Assembly: GCF_024756255.1 (NCBI RefSeq)
Contig: NZ_JANUHB010000001.1
Coordinates: forward strand, 744,001 to 808,000
DNA: 64,000 bases
Reading direction: 5' to 3'
Source of the DNA: Massilia agilis
GTDB taxonomy: Bacteria; Pseudomonadota; Gammaproteobacteria; Burkholderiales; Burkholderiaceae_D
This document shows, piece after piece, positions 29,602 to 37,621 of the stretch. Under the pieces are notes generated by a model, which was not told the origin of the DNA, made no database searches, and was given only the letters and a program-made list of their open reading frames with translations. A program made the translations under genes and the position numbers. Position 1 is the stretch's first letter. Each line of letters begins with the position of its first letter.

Positions 29602-29861
29602 GTGTCCCCCTTGTTACGAAAAACACAATTATACGCCAAGCGCGCTGTTCTTCCGCGTTGCTTCCAAGCGAAAGAACGTGCTGAATTTGTACTCTCCCGC
29701 AAACAAATTCTTCAGTGAACTGGATTTTTGAGGGAGGTTCGATCAAGCGCAAGAAACCCCGCGATCATGTCTTGCCCGCATGGTCGAGCCTGCCTAGATT
29801 GGTCACGCGATCCATGCAACGTGCATGTGGCCACCACGCCAGCTCGAGCAGAGGAGCAAGC

Positions 29862-31118
29862 ATGATGCGGCAATCCCCCGTTTTCCACGCCCTGGTACTG
29901 GCAGGCGCCTTGCTGGCCAGCGCCATCGCCTTCCAGCCGGCGGCGCACGCGCAGCAACGGCAACTGGAGCACTGGACCGCCACCTGGGGTTCCAGCCCCG
30001 CCGGCCCGCCGCAGCCGTCCAGCACGCAGACTTTCGCCGACCAAACGCTGCGCCTCGTGGTCCACGCCAGCATCGGCGGCAACCGGGTACGCATCCGCCT
30101 TTCCAATGAAATGGGCAGCACCGCATTGCGTGTCGGCCAGGCCGACATCGCGGTGCGGGCGTCGGTAGCGAGCATCGTGCCCGGCACCGACCGGCCGCTC
30201 ACCTTCGGCGGCGCCCCGTCGATCACGATCCCCCCGGGTGCGGCCGCGCTGTCCGACCCGGTGGAGCTGAACGTGGCGCCGCTGTCGGACCTGGCCGTCA
30301 GCATCTACCTGCCTGGTACAGCCCGGGCCACCACCACGCACGACACGACCCAGAGCAGCTACGTGTCCACGCAAGGGAACTTCGCCGGCGCGACCACGAT
30401 GCCGGTCGCCCTCACCATCGCGTCGTGGCCATTCCTGACCGAGGTGGACCTGGACAGCGCAGGTGCGGCGATCGTCACGCTGGGCGACTCGATCACCAAT
30501 GGCGCGCGCACCACGCCCGACTCCAACAGCCGCTGGCCCGACTGGCTGGCCCGCCGCCTGCAGACGGTGCGCGACCCCATACCCGGGATCGACGGTCGCC
30601 TCTCCGTGGTCAATCGCGGCATCAGCGGCAACCGCTTGCTGTCCAACGCGCCGGAGTTCGACCGCGACGTGCTGGCCACGGCCGGGGTGCGCTACATGAC
30701 GGTGCTGATGGGCATCGAGGACATCGGCAGCAGCCCGGCGAACGCGCCGGTCAGCCAGAACGCCCTCATTGCCGGCTACCGGCAGCTGATCGCGCGGGCC
30801 CACGAAAAGGGTATCGCCGTCTATGGCGCGACGCTCCCGCCGTTCGAAGGCTCGGCGCTGTATTCGCCGGCCAGGGAGCAGGTGCGCCAGCAGATCAACA
30901 CATGGATCCGCGCGACCGACGAATTCGACGGCGTGATCGACTTTGACCAGGTCCTGCGCGATCCGGCACATGGCGCGCGCCTCCTGCCGGCGTACGACAG
31001 CGGCGACCACCTGAACCCGAACGACCTGGGAAGCCGGGCGATGGGCAATGCGGTGCCGTTGACACTGTTTGGGTCGATCGCGGTCCAAGCACGTACGGGT
31101 AGCACGACCGGAAAATAA
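29862..31118 (+). CDS. secreted SGNH/GDSL-family hydrolase with altered block III
   Basis: A 418-residue exported esterase-like protein. The start at 29862 follows GAGGAG; an in-frame start at 29715 lacks one. A signal peptide ends at HAQA-like AAHAQ near residue 35. An N-terminal beta domain (about 40-195) precedes the hydrolase domain. Catalytic Ser210 lies in GDSIT, the oxyanion Gly in SGNRLL, and the Asp-His pair at 382-383 in DHLNPND. The block III Asn is replaced: the motif reads MGIEDIG with Glu286 where Asn is expected. The substrate is unknown; members act on acyl esters or polysaccharides. It is 35 bp upstream of the HAF/PKD gene. Confidence 0.85.
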   Translation: MMRQSPVFHALVLAGALLASAIAFQPAAHAQQRQLEHWTATWGSSPAGPPQPSSTQTFADQTLRLVVHASIGGNRVRIRLSNEMGSTALRVGQADIAVRASVASIVPGTDRPLTFGGAPSITIPPGAAALSDPVELNVAPLSDLAVSIYLPGTARATTTHDTTQSSYVSTQGNFAGATTMPVALTIASWPFLTEVDLDSAGAAIVTLGDSITNGARTTPDSNSRWPDWLARRLQTVRDPIPGIDGRLSVVNRGISGNRLLSNAPEFDRDVLATAGVRYMTVLMGIEDIGSSPANAPVSQNALIAGYRQLIARAHEKGIAVYGATLPPFEGSALYSPAREQVRQQINTWIRATDEFDGVIDFDQVLRDPAHGARLLPAYDSGDHLNPNDLGSRAMGNAVPLTLFGSIAVQARTGSTTGK

Positions 31119-31153
31119 GACACCAGTGAATACAGCTTCCAACCGGAGGATAT

Positions 31154-32677
31154 ATGTGGCACCTTACCCAGAAACGCTTCGCTCCTTCGCGCGCCATGTT
31201 GGCGTTGGCCTTGCTGTTGGCCGGGCTGGCCGACGCACAAACGACACTTTCGCAGCCCGCAGTGGGCGCGTCCGACATGCAGGCGGCGTCCATGCCTCCG
31301 GCGCCGTTCTACACCGTCGTCAACCTTGGTGAAGGCTTCGTGCAACGCACCGCCATCAACCGCTATGGGCAAGTGGCCTATTCCATCGACCGCTCCGGCT
31401 ACTTCTACGACGGGTCGCGGATCTTCAAGATCCCCGGCATCGCGGGCGCAAGCCTCTCCCTCGCGGACAATCTCAACGACAAGGGACAGGTCGTGGGCGG
31501 CGCCGGGGTCGATAACACCGACGATATCCACCCGTTTGTATGGAGCAAGAGAACCGGCATCCGCGACCTGCGCCCGCTCGACAACGCCGCGGTCGCCGAG
31601 GCAAGGGACATCAACAACCACGGCATTGCGGTGGGCTATTCGTGGCGCAACCGGAACTCGGGCGTGCCGATCGCGACCCTGTGGAGGGGACCGGGCCACA
31701 GGTTCGAGCTGGGAGCGCCCGGCCCGGGCCTGTCGTTCGCGGTGGCGATCAACGATGCCGGGCTGGTGGCGGGCAACTTCGAGGTCGCGCCTGGCACCTC
31801 CCACGCATTCGCCTGGACGCGCGCGACCGGCTTCATCGATATCGGAACACTCCCCGGCGGTACCGGGTCTGACGCGCGCGCGGTCGACGAATTCGGCGAG
31901 ATCGCAGGCAACTCGGGCACGGCGAGCGGCAATGACCACGCCTACCTGTGGACGCGCGCGACCGGCATCCGCGATCTCGGTACCGCCGGCGGGGACAGGT
32001 CGCTTGTGCTGGGCATGAGCAGCCTGGGGCGAATCGCGGGCGAGATCTTCACGAGCGGCGGGGAGCACGCCATGACCTGGACGCATGCGACCGGCATGAA
32101 GGACATCGGCACCCTGCCCGGCGGCGTCAACGCGCGTGCCTGGGCTGCCAACAACTACGGCCAGGTGGTGGGCGATTCCAACTTGAGCAGCCAGGCACAA
32201 GCGCCTTTGCACGCGTTCATCTGGACCGCGGCGACCGGCATGATCGACCTGAACACGCGCGTGCGGCACCTGCCCAACGGGATGCTGCTGCAGTCGGCCA
32301 GGGCCATCTCGGACAACGGGTCGATCGTCGTCCTGACCAACACCGGGCTGGTGCTGCTCAAGCCGGGCCGCTGCGGCTGCGGCGCGGCGGTCGGGCCGAT
32401 CACGGCTCCCGACAGCGTGGCCGCCGGCACGCCGTATTTCGTCTCGACCCACCTGGTGGACGATGACGCGGCCGCGGTGCACAGCGTCAGCTGGTCGTGG
32501 GGCGATGGCAGCAGCGAGCCGGCCAGCCGGGCGATCGAACGCGGTGGCGAGGGCATCGTGAACGCCAGCCACGTGTACAGCACACCGGGCACCTACCAGG
32601 TGACGGCCCGCGTCACCGACGACGCGGGTCACACCACCACGGTGACCCGCAAGGTGGTCGTGAAAGGCCCGGCCTGA
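31154..32677 (+). CDS. exported HAF-repeat protein with C-terminal PKD domain
   Basis: A 507-residue secreted protein with a signal peptide ending near GLADAQ. The middle (about 60-400) has some seven repeats of the HAF type, for example HAFAWTRATGFIDIGTLPGG, likely forming a beta-propeller or solenoid. A PKD domain follows (VSWSWGDGSSEPAS, then HVYSTPGTYQVTARVTDDAG). PKD domains mediate protein or carbohydrate contact. GGAGGA precedes the start. It is probably cotranscribed with the SGNH hydrolase; a joint role in extracellular polymer binding is a guess. Confidence 0.8.
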   Translation: MWHLTQKRFAPSRAMLALALLLAGLADAQTTLSQPAVGASDMQAASMPPAPFYTVVNLGEGFVQRTAINRYGQVAYSIDRSGYFYDGSRIFKIPGIAGASLSLADNLNDKGQVVGGAGVDNTDDIHPFVWSKRTGIRDLRPLDNAAVAEARDINNHGIAVGYSWRNRNSGVPIATLWRGPGHRFELGAPGPGLSFAVAINDAGLVAGNFEVAPGTSHAFAWTRATGFIDIGTLPGGTGSDARAVDEFGEIAGNSGTASGNDHAYLWTRATGIRDLGTAGGDRSLVLGMSSLGRIAGEIFTSGGEHAMTWTHATGMKDIGTLPGGVNARAWAANNYGQVVGDSNLSSQAQAPLHAFIWTAATGMIDLNTRVRHLPNGMLLQSARAISDNGSIVVLTNTGLVLLKPGRCGCGAAVGPITAPDSVAAGTPYFVSTHLVDDDAAAVHSVSWSWGDGSSEPASRAIERGGEGIVNASHVYSTPGTYQVTARVTDDAGHTTTVTRKVVVKGPA

Positions 32678-32719
32678 AGCTGAACCGCAGCACCGAATGC
32701 CACGTTGAAGTTGAGACCG

Positions 32720-32820
32720 CCGTCCCGGCGAACGCCGGGACCCATGCTGAGTTTGCCGAAGTGCGGGCCGTGCGGTAGCGGCAGGCTCAGCATGGATCCC
32801 GGCCTTCGCCGGGATGACGT
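32720..32820. repeat. REP-like inverted repeat element, copy 4
   Basis: Left arm ccgtcccggcgaacgccggg then acccatgctga; right arm ctcagcatggatcccggcct then tcgccgggatgacg. It starts about 43 bp after the stop of the HAF/PKD gene, in the gap to the convergent Sel1 gene. Confidence 0.85.
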
Positions 32821-32875
32821 TGGCCTGCGCTGGAACCATGGGCTGAAGTCAACACTTAACGCAAGTGGCGCCCCC

Positions 32876-32909
32876 AAAAAAACGCCAGCATCGCGCTGGC
32901 GTATTTTTG
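32876..32909. terminator. bidirectional Rho-independent terminator
   Basis: Stem acgccagc (32882-32889) pairs with gctggcgt (32895-32902) around a five-base loop. A run of T follows on the plus strand, and a run of seven A precedes it, giving T on the minus strand. It can serve both the HAF/PKD transcript and the convergent Sel1 gene. Confidence 0.85.
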
Positions 32910-32921
32910 TTAGCGAGTCGC

Positions 32922-33530
32922 TCAATTCCCGCCGGTCTTCGACTGCGTCGGCAGCGGCGTGCCCGGCTTCCAGCTGCGCGACAAGGCCTGGGCCTCCTCG
33001 ACCTGCTCCTGGCTCATCACCCTTGCCACCGAGGCGCGCTGGTTGGCCGAATTGGCGTGGCCGTTGGCCGCGGCCAGGTTCCACAGCATGTAGGCGATCA
33101 CCACGTCCTGCGGCATGCCGGCCACGTGGTAGCGGTACATCAGCGCCAGCGCATACAGCGCTTCCGGGTGGCCCTGCTCGGCCGCCTTGCGGAACCAGTA
33201 CACCGCCTGCTTCTGGTCCTGTGGCACCGCATTGCCCTTGTAGTACATGGCGCCGATCACGTACTGCGCATCGGCCTTGCCCTGCACTGCCGCCTTCTGG
33301 TGCCAGGCGAACGCCTGCTTGTAGTCCTGCGGCACGCCGCGCCCCATGTAATACATCAAGCCCAGCAGGTGCTGGGCGTCGGCGTTGCCGGCCTTGGCCA
33401 GTGGCGTGATTTCCTTGAGCGCCAGCGCGTAGTTGTTCGCGTTGTACGCGTTCGCCCCTTCCGTGAAGCCCGCGTGCGCCGTGGCATGCAGGCCTAGTGC
33501 GAATGTGATCGCAACGAATAGTTTTTTCAT
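32922..33530 (-). CDS. exported Sel1-repeat (TPR-like) protein
   Basis: A 202-residue protein with a signal peptide (MKKLFVAITFALGLHATAHA) and about four Sel1-like repeats, for example ADAQHLLGLMYYMGRGVPQD, YVIGAMYYKGNAVPQD and ALYALALMYRYHVAGMPQD, about 36 residues each. Such alpha-solenoids mediate protein contacts in the periplasm. It ends at a bidirectional terminator and is followed upstream by a DUF2807 gene on the same strand. Confidence 0.85.
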   Translation of the reverse strand: MKKLFVAITFALGLHATAHAGFTEGANAYNANNYALALKEITPLAKAGNADAQHLLGLMYYMGRGVPQDYKQAFAWHQKAAVQGKADAQYVIGAMYYKGNAVPQDQKQAVYWFRKAAEQGHPEALYALALMYRYHVAGMPQDVVIAYMLWNLAAANGHANSANQRASVARVMSQEQVEEAQALSRSWKPGTPLPTQSKTGGN

Positions 33531-33584
33531 GTCTCGTTCTGGATACGGGTTCCTGCCCTCGCCTTTGCGGCGTCCTTGATCGTC

Positions 33585-34388
33585 CTACTTCCAGCTGACC
33601 TTGCCGAGGCCGTCGATCGACACCTTGTGGTTCAGCGGCTTGCCGTACACCGTGACCGATCCCATGCCCGACAGCGACAGGTTGGCGTTCTGGCGCGCGG
33701 TGATCGATGCATTCCCCAGGCCCGACACGTCGATGGTCACGTTGTCGGCCGTGAACTGCTGGGCATTCAGGCCGCCCAGCCCGCCAAGGTCGGCCTTGAG
33801 CCACTTGCTGCGCCCCAGCAGCGTGATGCCGCCGGCGCCGCGCAGGTTCAGCTCGACCCCGTCCGCATTCAGGCCGGAGATCATCATGCTGCCCAGGCCG
33901 CCAAGGTTGGCCGTCAGGCGCTTGACATTGCAGTTCACGTTCATCGAGCCGGCGCCGTCCAGGGTCAGGTCCAGCTCGTCGCCGGAAAAGCCGCTCACGA
34001 TGGTCGTGCCCAGGCTTTCGGACCAGACTTCGCGCAGCTGCGGCAGGGTCAGTTCGACGCGCAGGCCGGCCATCTCGCGCGAGATGAAGCGCTCGGACAG
34101 CTTGTTGCTGCGCACCTCGGTGTCGATGCTGAGCGTGTCGCCGTTTTGCACGGTACTGGTGCGCTCCAGCCAGCGCGGATCACCACGCACCGTGAGCGAG
34201 GCAGGCGAACCCTGGCGGATGTGCAGGTCAACCAGCCCGTCGGTCTTGACCCGCACCACGCGCGCGTCGATCGGGCGGTTCTCGCTGGCCACGTCAGGCG
34301 GCGCCGCGAACACGGCCCCGGCAAAGGTACACAAGGTGGCCAGCACCAGGCCGAACTTGAAAAACTTGTTCACGCGATTCTCCGTCAT
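33585..34388 (-). CDS. DUF2807 (GIN domain) exported protein
   Basis: A 267-residue exported protein. After a signal peptide (FGLVLATLCTFAGAVFA) it shows a beta-solenoid-like repeat pattern with many Gly-Leu-Gly-x-hydrophobic turns, such as LDGAGSMNVNC, LGGLGSMMISG, LRGAGGITLLG, LGGLGGLNAQQ, VSGLGNASI and LSGMGSVTVYG. This is the putative autotransporter adhesin head GIN domain. The role is unknown; location is probably periplasm or surface. It lies 54 bp upstream of the Sel1 gene. Confidence 0.85.
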   Translation of the reverse strand: MTENRVNKFFKFGLVLATLCTFAGAVFAAPPDVASENRPIDARVVRVKTDGLVDLHIRQGSPASLTVRGDPRWLERTSTVQNGDTLSIDTEVRSNKLSERFISREMAGLRVELTLPQLREVWSESLGTTIVSGFSGDELDLTLDGAGSMNVNCNVKRLTANLGGLGSMMISGLNADGVELNLRGAGGITLLGRSKWLKADLGGLGGLNAQQFTADNVTIDVSGLGNASITARQNANLSLSGMGSVTVYGKPLNHKVSIDGLGKVSWK

Positions 34389-34703
34389 GCAATTGTCCGT
34401 CGGGCAGGTCCAGGACCGGCGCCGGCTTCACTACCAGTTACCGAAAAAGCTTACCAGATGATCATTCCTTCTGTGCAATTTCGATGCTGGGCCGATGATC
34501 GAACTATAAATTGCGGTCCCGTCCGGAAACGGCAGAATGCGACAGGCTGCAAAAATGCGGGGCTGGGCGACCGAATCGCGGGACTGGACCCGCCCGGCCG
34601 CGAAAAAAGATTACTTCCTGACATGCCTGTGCGTTAAGATCGCTGCGGGGTGGCCGCAGCGCCGCCCGAACCACAACCAACGTCCAATTTGCAAGGGAAT
34701 TCC
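34389..34703. other. 315-bp divergent intergenic region
   Basis: Separates the DUF2807 gene (minus) from the M16 peptidase genes (plus). It should hold both promoters. A weak candidate for the plus strand is TTACTT (34611-34616), 18 bp, TAAGAT (34635-34640). Nothing else convincing is seen; no small gene is supported. Confidence 0.35.
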
Positions 34704-36077
34704 ATGCGCAAGCGCCTTCTCCCTGTCCTGCTGGCTGGCCTGACTGTCCCGATGTTCGCGCTCGCCGCGTCGGCCGACCAGTGGACCCTGCCCGTCCAGA
34801 CCAAGAAACTCGACAACGGCCTGACGGTCGTGGTCTCGGAAGACCACAGCTCGCCGACGGTCGGCATCTCGGTGGTGTACCACGTCGGCATGCGCCTCGA
34901 GCCGAGGAACCGCACCGGCTTTGCCCACCTGTTCGAGCACCTGATGTTCCAGGGCACCCCGAACGCACCCAAGGGCGTGTTCGACAAGACCATCACCGGT
35001 GGCGGCGGCCGCAACAACGGCTCGACCCGCCCCGACTTCACCAACTACATCGAGACCGCGCCCGTCTCGGCCATCGAGCCGCTGCTGTGGCTGGAGGCCG
35101 ACCGCATGAAGACGCTCGACTTCAACGCGGCGACGCTGAAGAACCAGCAGGACGTGGTCAAGGAAGAGATTCGCGTGAACGTGAAGAACCAGCCGTACGG
35201 CGGCTTCTACTGGCTCGACATCTCGCAGCAGGCGTTCCAGAAGTGGGAGAACAACCACGACGGCTACGGCAGCTTCGAAGACCTGGAAGGCGCCACGCTG
35301 GACGACGTGCGCGGCTTTCACCGCGATTACTACGGCCCGAACAACGCGGTGCTGGCGATCGCGGGCGACGTGACCCCGGCCCAGGGCTTCGCGCTGGCGC
35401 AGAAGTACTTCGGCGCGATCGCCAAGCGCCCCACCCCGGCCGCCGGCGACTTCAGCGAGCCGCTGGGAACGAAGGAAAAGCGCGTCGAGCAAAGCGACCC
35501 GCTGGCCCAGGTGCCGGCGATTGCGGCGGCGTGGAAGGTGCCGGCGCGCGGCAGCCGCGACCAGGCCGCCGTGGCGGTGCTGGCCGAGCTGCTGGCCGGC
35601 AGCGACGCCTCGCTGTTCTACCAGGGGCTGGTGAAGGGGCGCGAGATCGCGCTCAACGTCAACACCCTGTTCGGCCTGACCGGCCCGTGGGAATACGACG
35701 GCCCCACGCTGATGACCGTGTTCGCGCTCTACAAGCCCGGCAGCAGCGCCGACGCCATGCTGGCCGCCATGGACGAGGAAATCGCCAAAGTCGCCAAGAA
35801 CGGCGTGGATGACGCCACGCTCAAGCGCGTGAAGACCAGCATGCTCGCGGACTGGAACAACAAGATGGAAAGCTTCATCAACCGCGCCGACACGCTGGCC
35901 AAGCTGCAGACCCTGTGGGGCGACGCCAACGTGGCCAACAAGATCCCCGGATGGATCGAAGGCGTGACGTCGGACGACATCAAGCGCGCCGCCGCCGCCT
36001 ACCTGGTGCCGGCCAACCGTACCGTCATTGACCGCAAGCCCGCCCCGAAAGCGGCGCCGGCCGGCGACAAGAAATGA
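34704..36077 (+). CDS. M16 family zinc metallopeptidase (catalytic subunit)
   Basis: A 457-residue exported peptidase of the pitrilysin/insulinase clan. A signal peptide ends near LAASA. The inverted zinc motif HLFEH is in GFAHLFEHLMFQGTPNAPKG, and the third ligand Glu comes about 75 residues later, near WLEADRMKTL and the EEIR segment. Two M16 domains follow. The start at 34704 has AAGGGA upstream; a frame from 34650 lacks a signal. It is followed 11 bp later by a second M16 gene without the zinc motif, a typical heterodimer arrangement. Confidence 0.93.
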   Translation: MRKRLLPVLLAGLTVPMFALAASADQWTLPVQTKKLDNGLTVVVSEDHSSPTVGISVVYHVGMRLEPRNRTGFAHLFEHLMFQGTPNAPKGVFDKTITGGGGRNNGSTRPDFTNYIETAPVSAIEPLLWLEADRMKTLDFNAATLKNQQDVVKEEIRVNVKNQPYGGFYWLDISQQAFQKWENNHDGYGSFEDLEGATLDDVRGFHRDYYGPNNAVLAIAGDVTPAQGFALAQKYFGAIAKRPTPAAGDFSEPLGTKEKRVEQSDPLAQVPAIAAAWKVPARGSRDQAAVAVLAELLAGSDASLFYQGLVKGREIALNVNTLFGLTGPWEYDGPTLMTVFALYKPGSSADAMLAAMDEEIAKVAKNGVDDATLKRVKTSMLADWNNKMESFINRADTLAKLQTLWGDANVANKIPGWIEGVTSDDIKRAAAAYLVPANRTVIDRKPAPKAAPAGDKK

Positions 36078-36088
36078 GGAGCACATCG

Positions 36089-37501
36089 ATGAAAAAACTG
36101 ATGCTGACACTGGCGATCTCGATGCTGTTCGCGCCCGGCGCGTACGCCGACGCCCCGGCCGCCAAGCCGACCGACATGCCGGCCTACGCCAAGGACAAGC
36201 CGCTGCCGGTGCCCCACATCGGCAAGAAGACGCTGGCCAACGGCCTGACCGTGTGGGTGGTGCCGCGTGAAGGGCTGCCGCGGGTGGACTTCGTGCTGGC
36301 CGTGCGCGGCGCCGGTTTCGCCGCCGACGACAAGGACCATCCGGGCTTTGCCAACCTGATGGCAGGCCTGCTCAACGAAGGCTCGGCCAAGCGCGACTCG
36401 CGCGCGATCGCCGAGGCCGCCCAAGGCATGGGCGGCTCGGTCGCCGCCAGCGCCGCTGTGGATGGCATCGTGGTGTCGGCCAACGCCCTGGCCTCGCACG
36501 CGGCCGAGATGGCCGCGCTGCTGGCCGAGGTGGCGCGCGTGCCGGCGTTCCCGGCCAAAGAGGTCCAACTGGCCAAGGCCAACGCGCTGCAGGCGCTGCG
36601 GGTGGCCGAGACCCAGCCGCGCTTCAGGGCCGACCGCGCGCTCAGCGTGGCGATCTACGGCGAGCATCCGTACGGGCACACCGAGCCGACCGTGGAATCG
36701 ATCAGCACGACCACCGAGCAAATGCTGCGCGCCGAGCACGCCAAGCGCTTCCGCCCGGACCGCGCGCTGCTCGTGATCACCGGCCGCATCAAGGAAGCCG
36801 ATGCGCTCAAACTGGCGCAGCAGGCATTCGGCGACTGGAAGGTGCAGGGCAAGGCACTGCCGGATACGCCGGCGGCACCAACCGCGGCCAAGCCGGCGCG
36901 GGTGCTGCTGGAGCGCCCGGGCAGCGTGCAATCGACGCTGCGCCTGGGTAGCCCCGGCATTGCGGCCACGGCCACCGACCAGGTGCCGCTGCGCCTGGCC
37001 AGCACGGTGCTGGGCGGCGGCTTCTCGAGCCGGGTGAACATCAACCTGCGCGAGGAAAAAGGCTACACCTACGGCGCCTCGGCCGGGGCGCGCCTGAACC
37101 GCGACGGCGGCAGCATCGTGGGCGGCGCGGACGTGCGCAACGCGGTCACGGGCGCGGCGATCACCGAGTACATGAACGAGTTCAAGCGCATCGGCACCGA
37201 GCTGGTGCCGCCGGCGGAACTGGACATGCACAAGCGCTACGTGGCCGGCAGCTACCTGATCAGCAACCAGATGCAGCGCTCGGTCGCGGGCACGCTGGCC
37301 GCCAACTGGCTGGTGGGCCTGCCGGCCGAGTTCCTGGGCCAGTACGTGCCGCTGATCCAGAAGGTCACGCCGGAGCAGGTGCGCGACGTGTCGAAGAAGT
37401 ACTTCGCGCCCGAGAAGCAGTCGATCGTGGTCGTGGGCGACAAGGGCGCGGTGGCCGACCAGCTCAAGGCGTTCGGCGAGTTCACCGTCAGCGAGAAGTA
37501 A
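36089..37501 (+). CDS. M16 family peptidase homologue lacking the zinc motif
   Basis: A 470-residue exported partner of the preceding peptidase. A signal peptide (LMLTLAISMLFAPGAYA) is present. At the place of HxxEH the sequence reads FANLMAGLLNEGSAKRD, so it cannot bind catalytic zinc. The C-terminal domain keeps the substrate-binding GGGFSSRVNINLREEKGYTYGA segment. It likely forms the non-catalytic half of a heterodimer, as in mitochondrial processing peptidase. GAGGA precedes the ATG. A terminator follows the stop. Confidence 0.92.
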   Translation: MKKLMLTLAISMLFAPGAYADAPAAKPTDMPAYAKDKPLPVPHIGKKTLANGLTVWVVPREGLPRVDFVLAVRGAGFAADDKDHPGFANLMAGLLNEGSAKRDSRAIAEAAQGMGGSVAASAAVDGIVVSANALASHAAEMAALLAEVARVPAFPAKEVQLAKANALQALRVAETQPRFRADRALSVAIYGEHPYGHTEPTVESISTTTEQMLRAEHAKRFRPDRALLVITGRIKEADALKLAQQAFGDWKVQGKALPDTPAAPTAAKPARVLLERPGSVQSTLRLGSPGIAATATDQVPLRLASTVLGGGFSSRVNINLREEKGYTYGASAGARLNRDGGSIVGGADVRNAVTGAAITEYMNEFKRIGTELVPPAELDMHKRYVAGSYLISNQMQRSVAGTLAANWLVGLPAEFLGQYVPLIQKVTPEQVRDVSKKYFAPEKQSIVVVGDKGAVADQLKAFGEFTVSEK

Positions 37502-37523
37502 GCGCCGGTTCGCCGGATGCGAA

Positions 37524-37552
37524 AACGCCTGCTGCGCGCAGGCGTTTTTTCG
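37524..37552 (+). terminator. Rho-independent terminator after the M16 pair
   Basis: aacgcctg (37524-37531) pairs with caggcgtt (37539-37546), followed by a T run to 37550. It ends the M16 transcript. Confidence 0.85.
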
Positions 37553-37621
37553 TAGGGTGGGCACTTGTGCCCACGCGGCACGCGGCACGTATCACCGCGT
37601 GGGCACAAGTGCCCACCCTAC
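37552..37621. repeat. paired GTAGGGTGGGCA repeat
   Basis: Two inverted arms, gtagggtgggcacttgtgcc (then cacgcgg) and ccgcgtgggcacaagtgccc (then accctac), around a 16-bp centre. Each arm is also a small hairpin (gtgggca/tgcccac). It lies between the convergent M16 and hybrid kinase genes. Confidence 0.8.
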
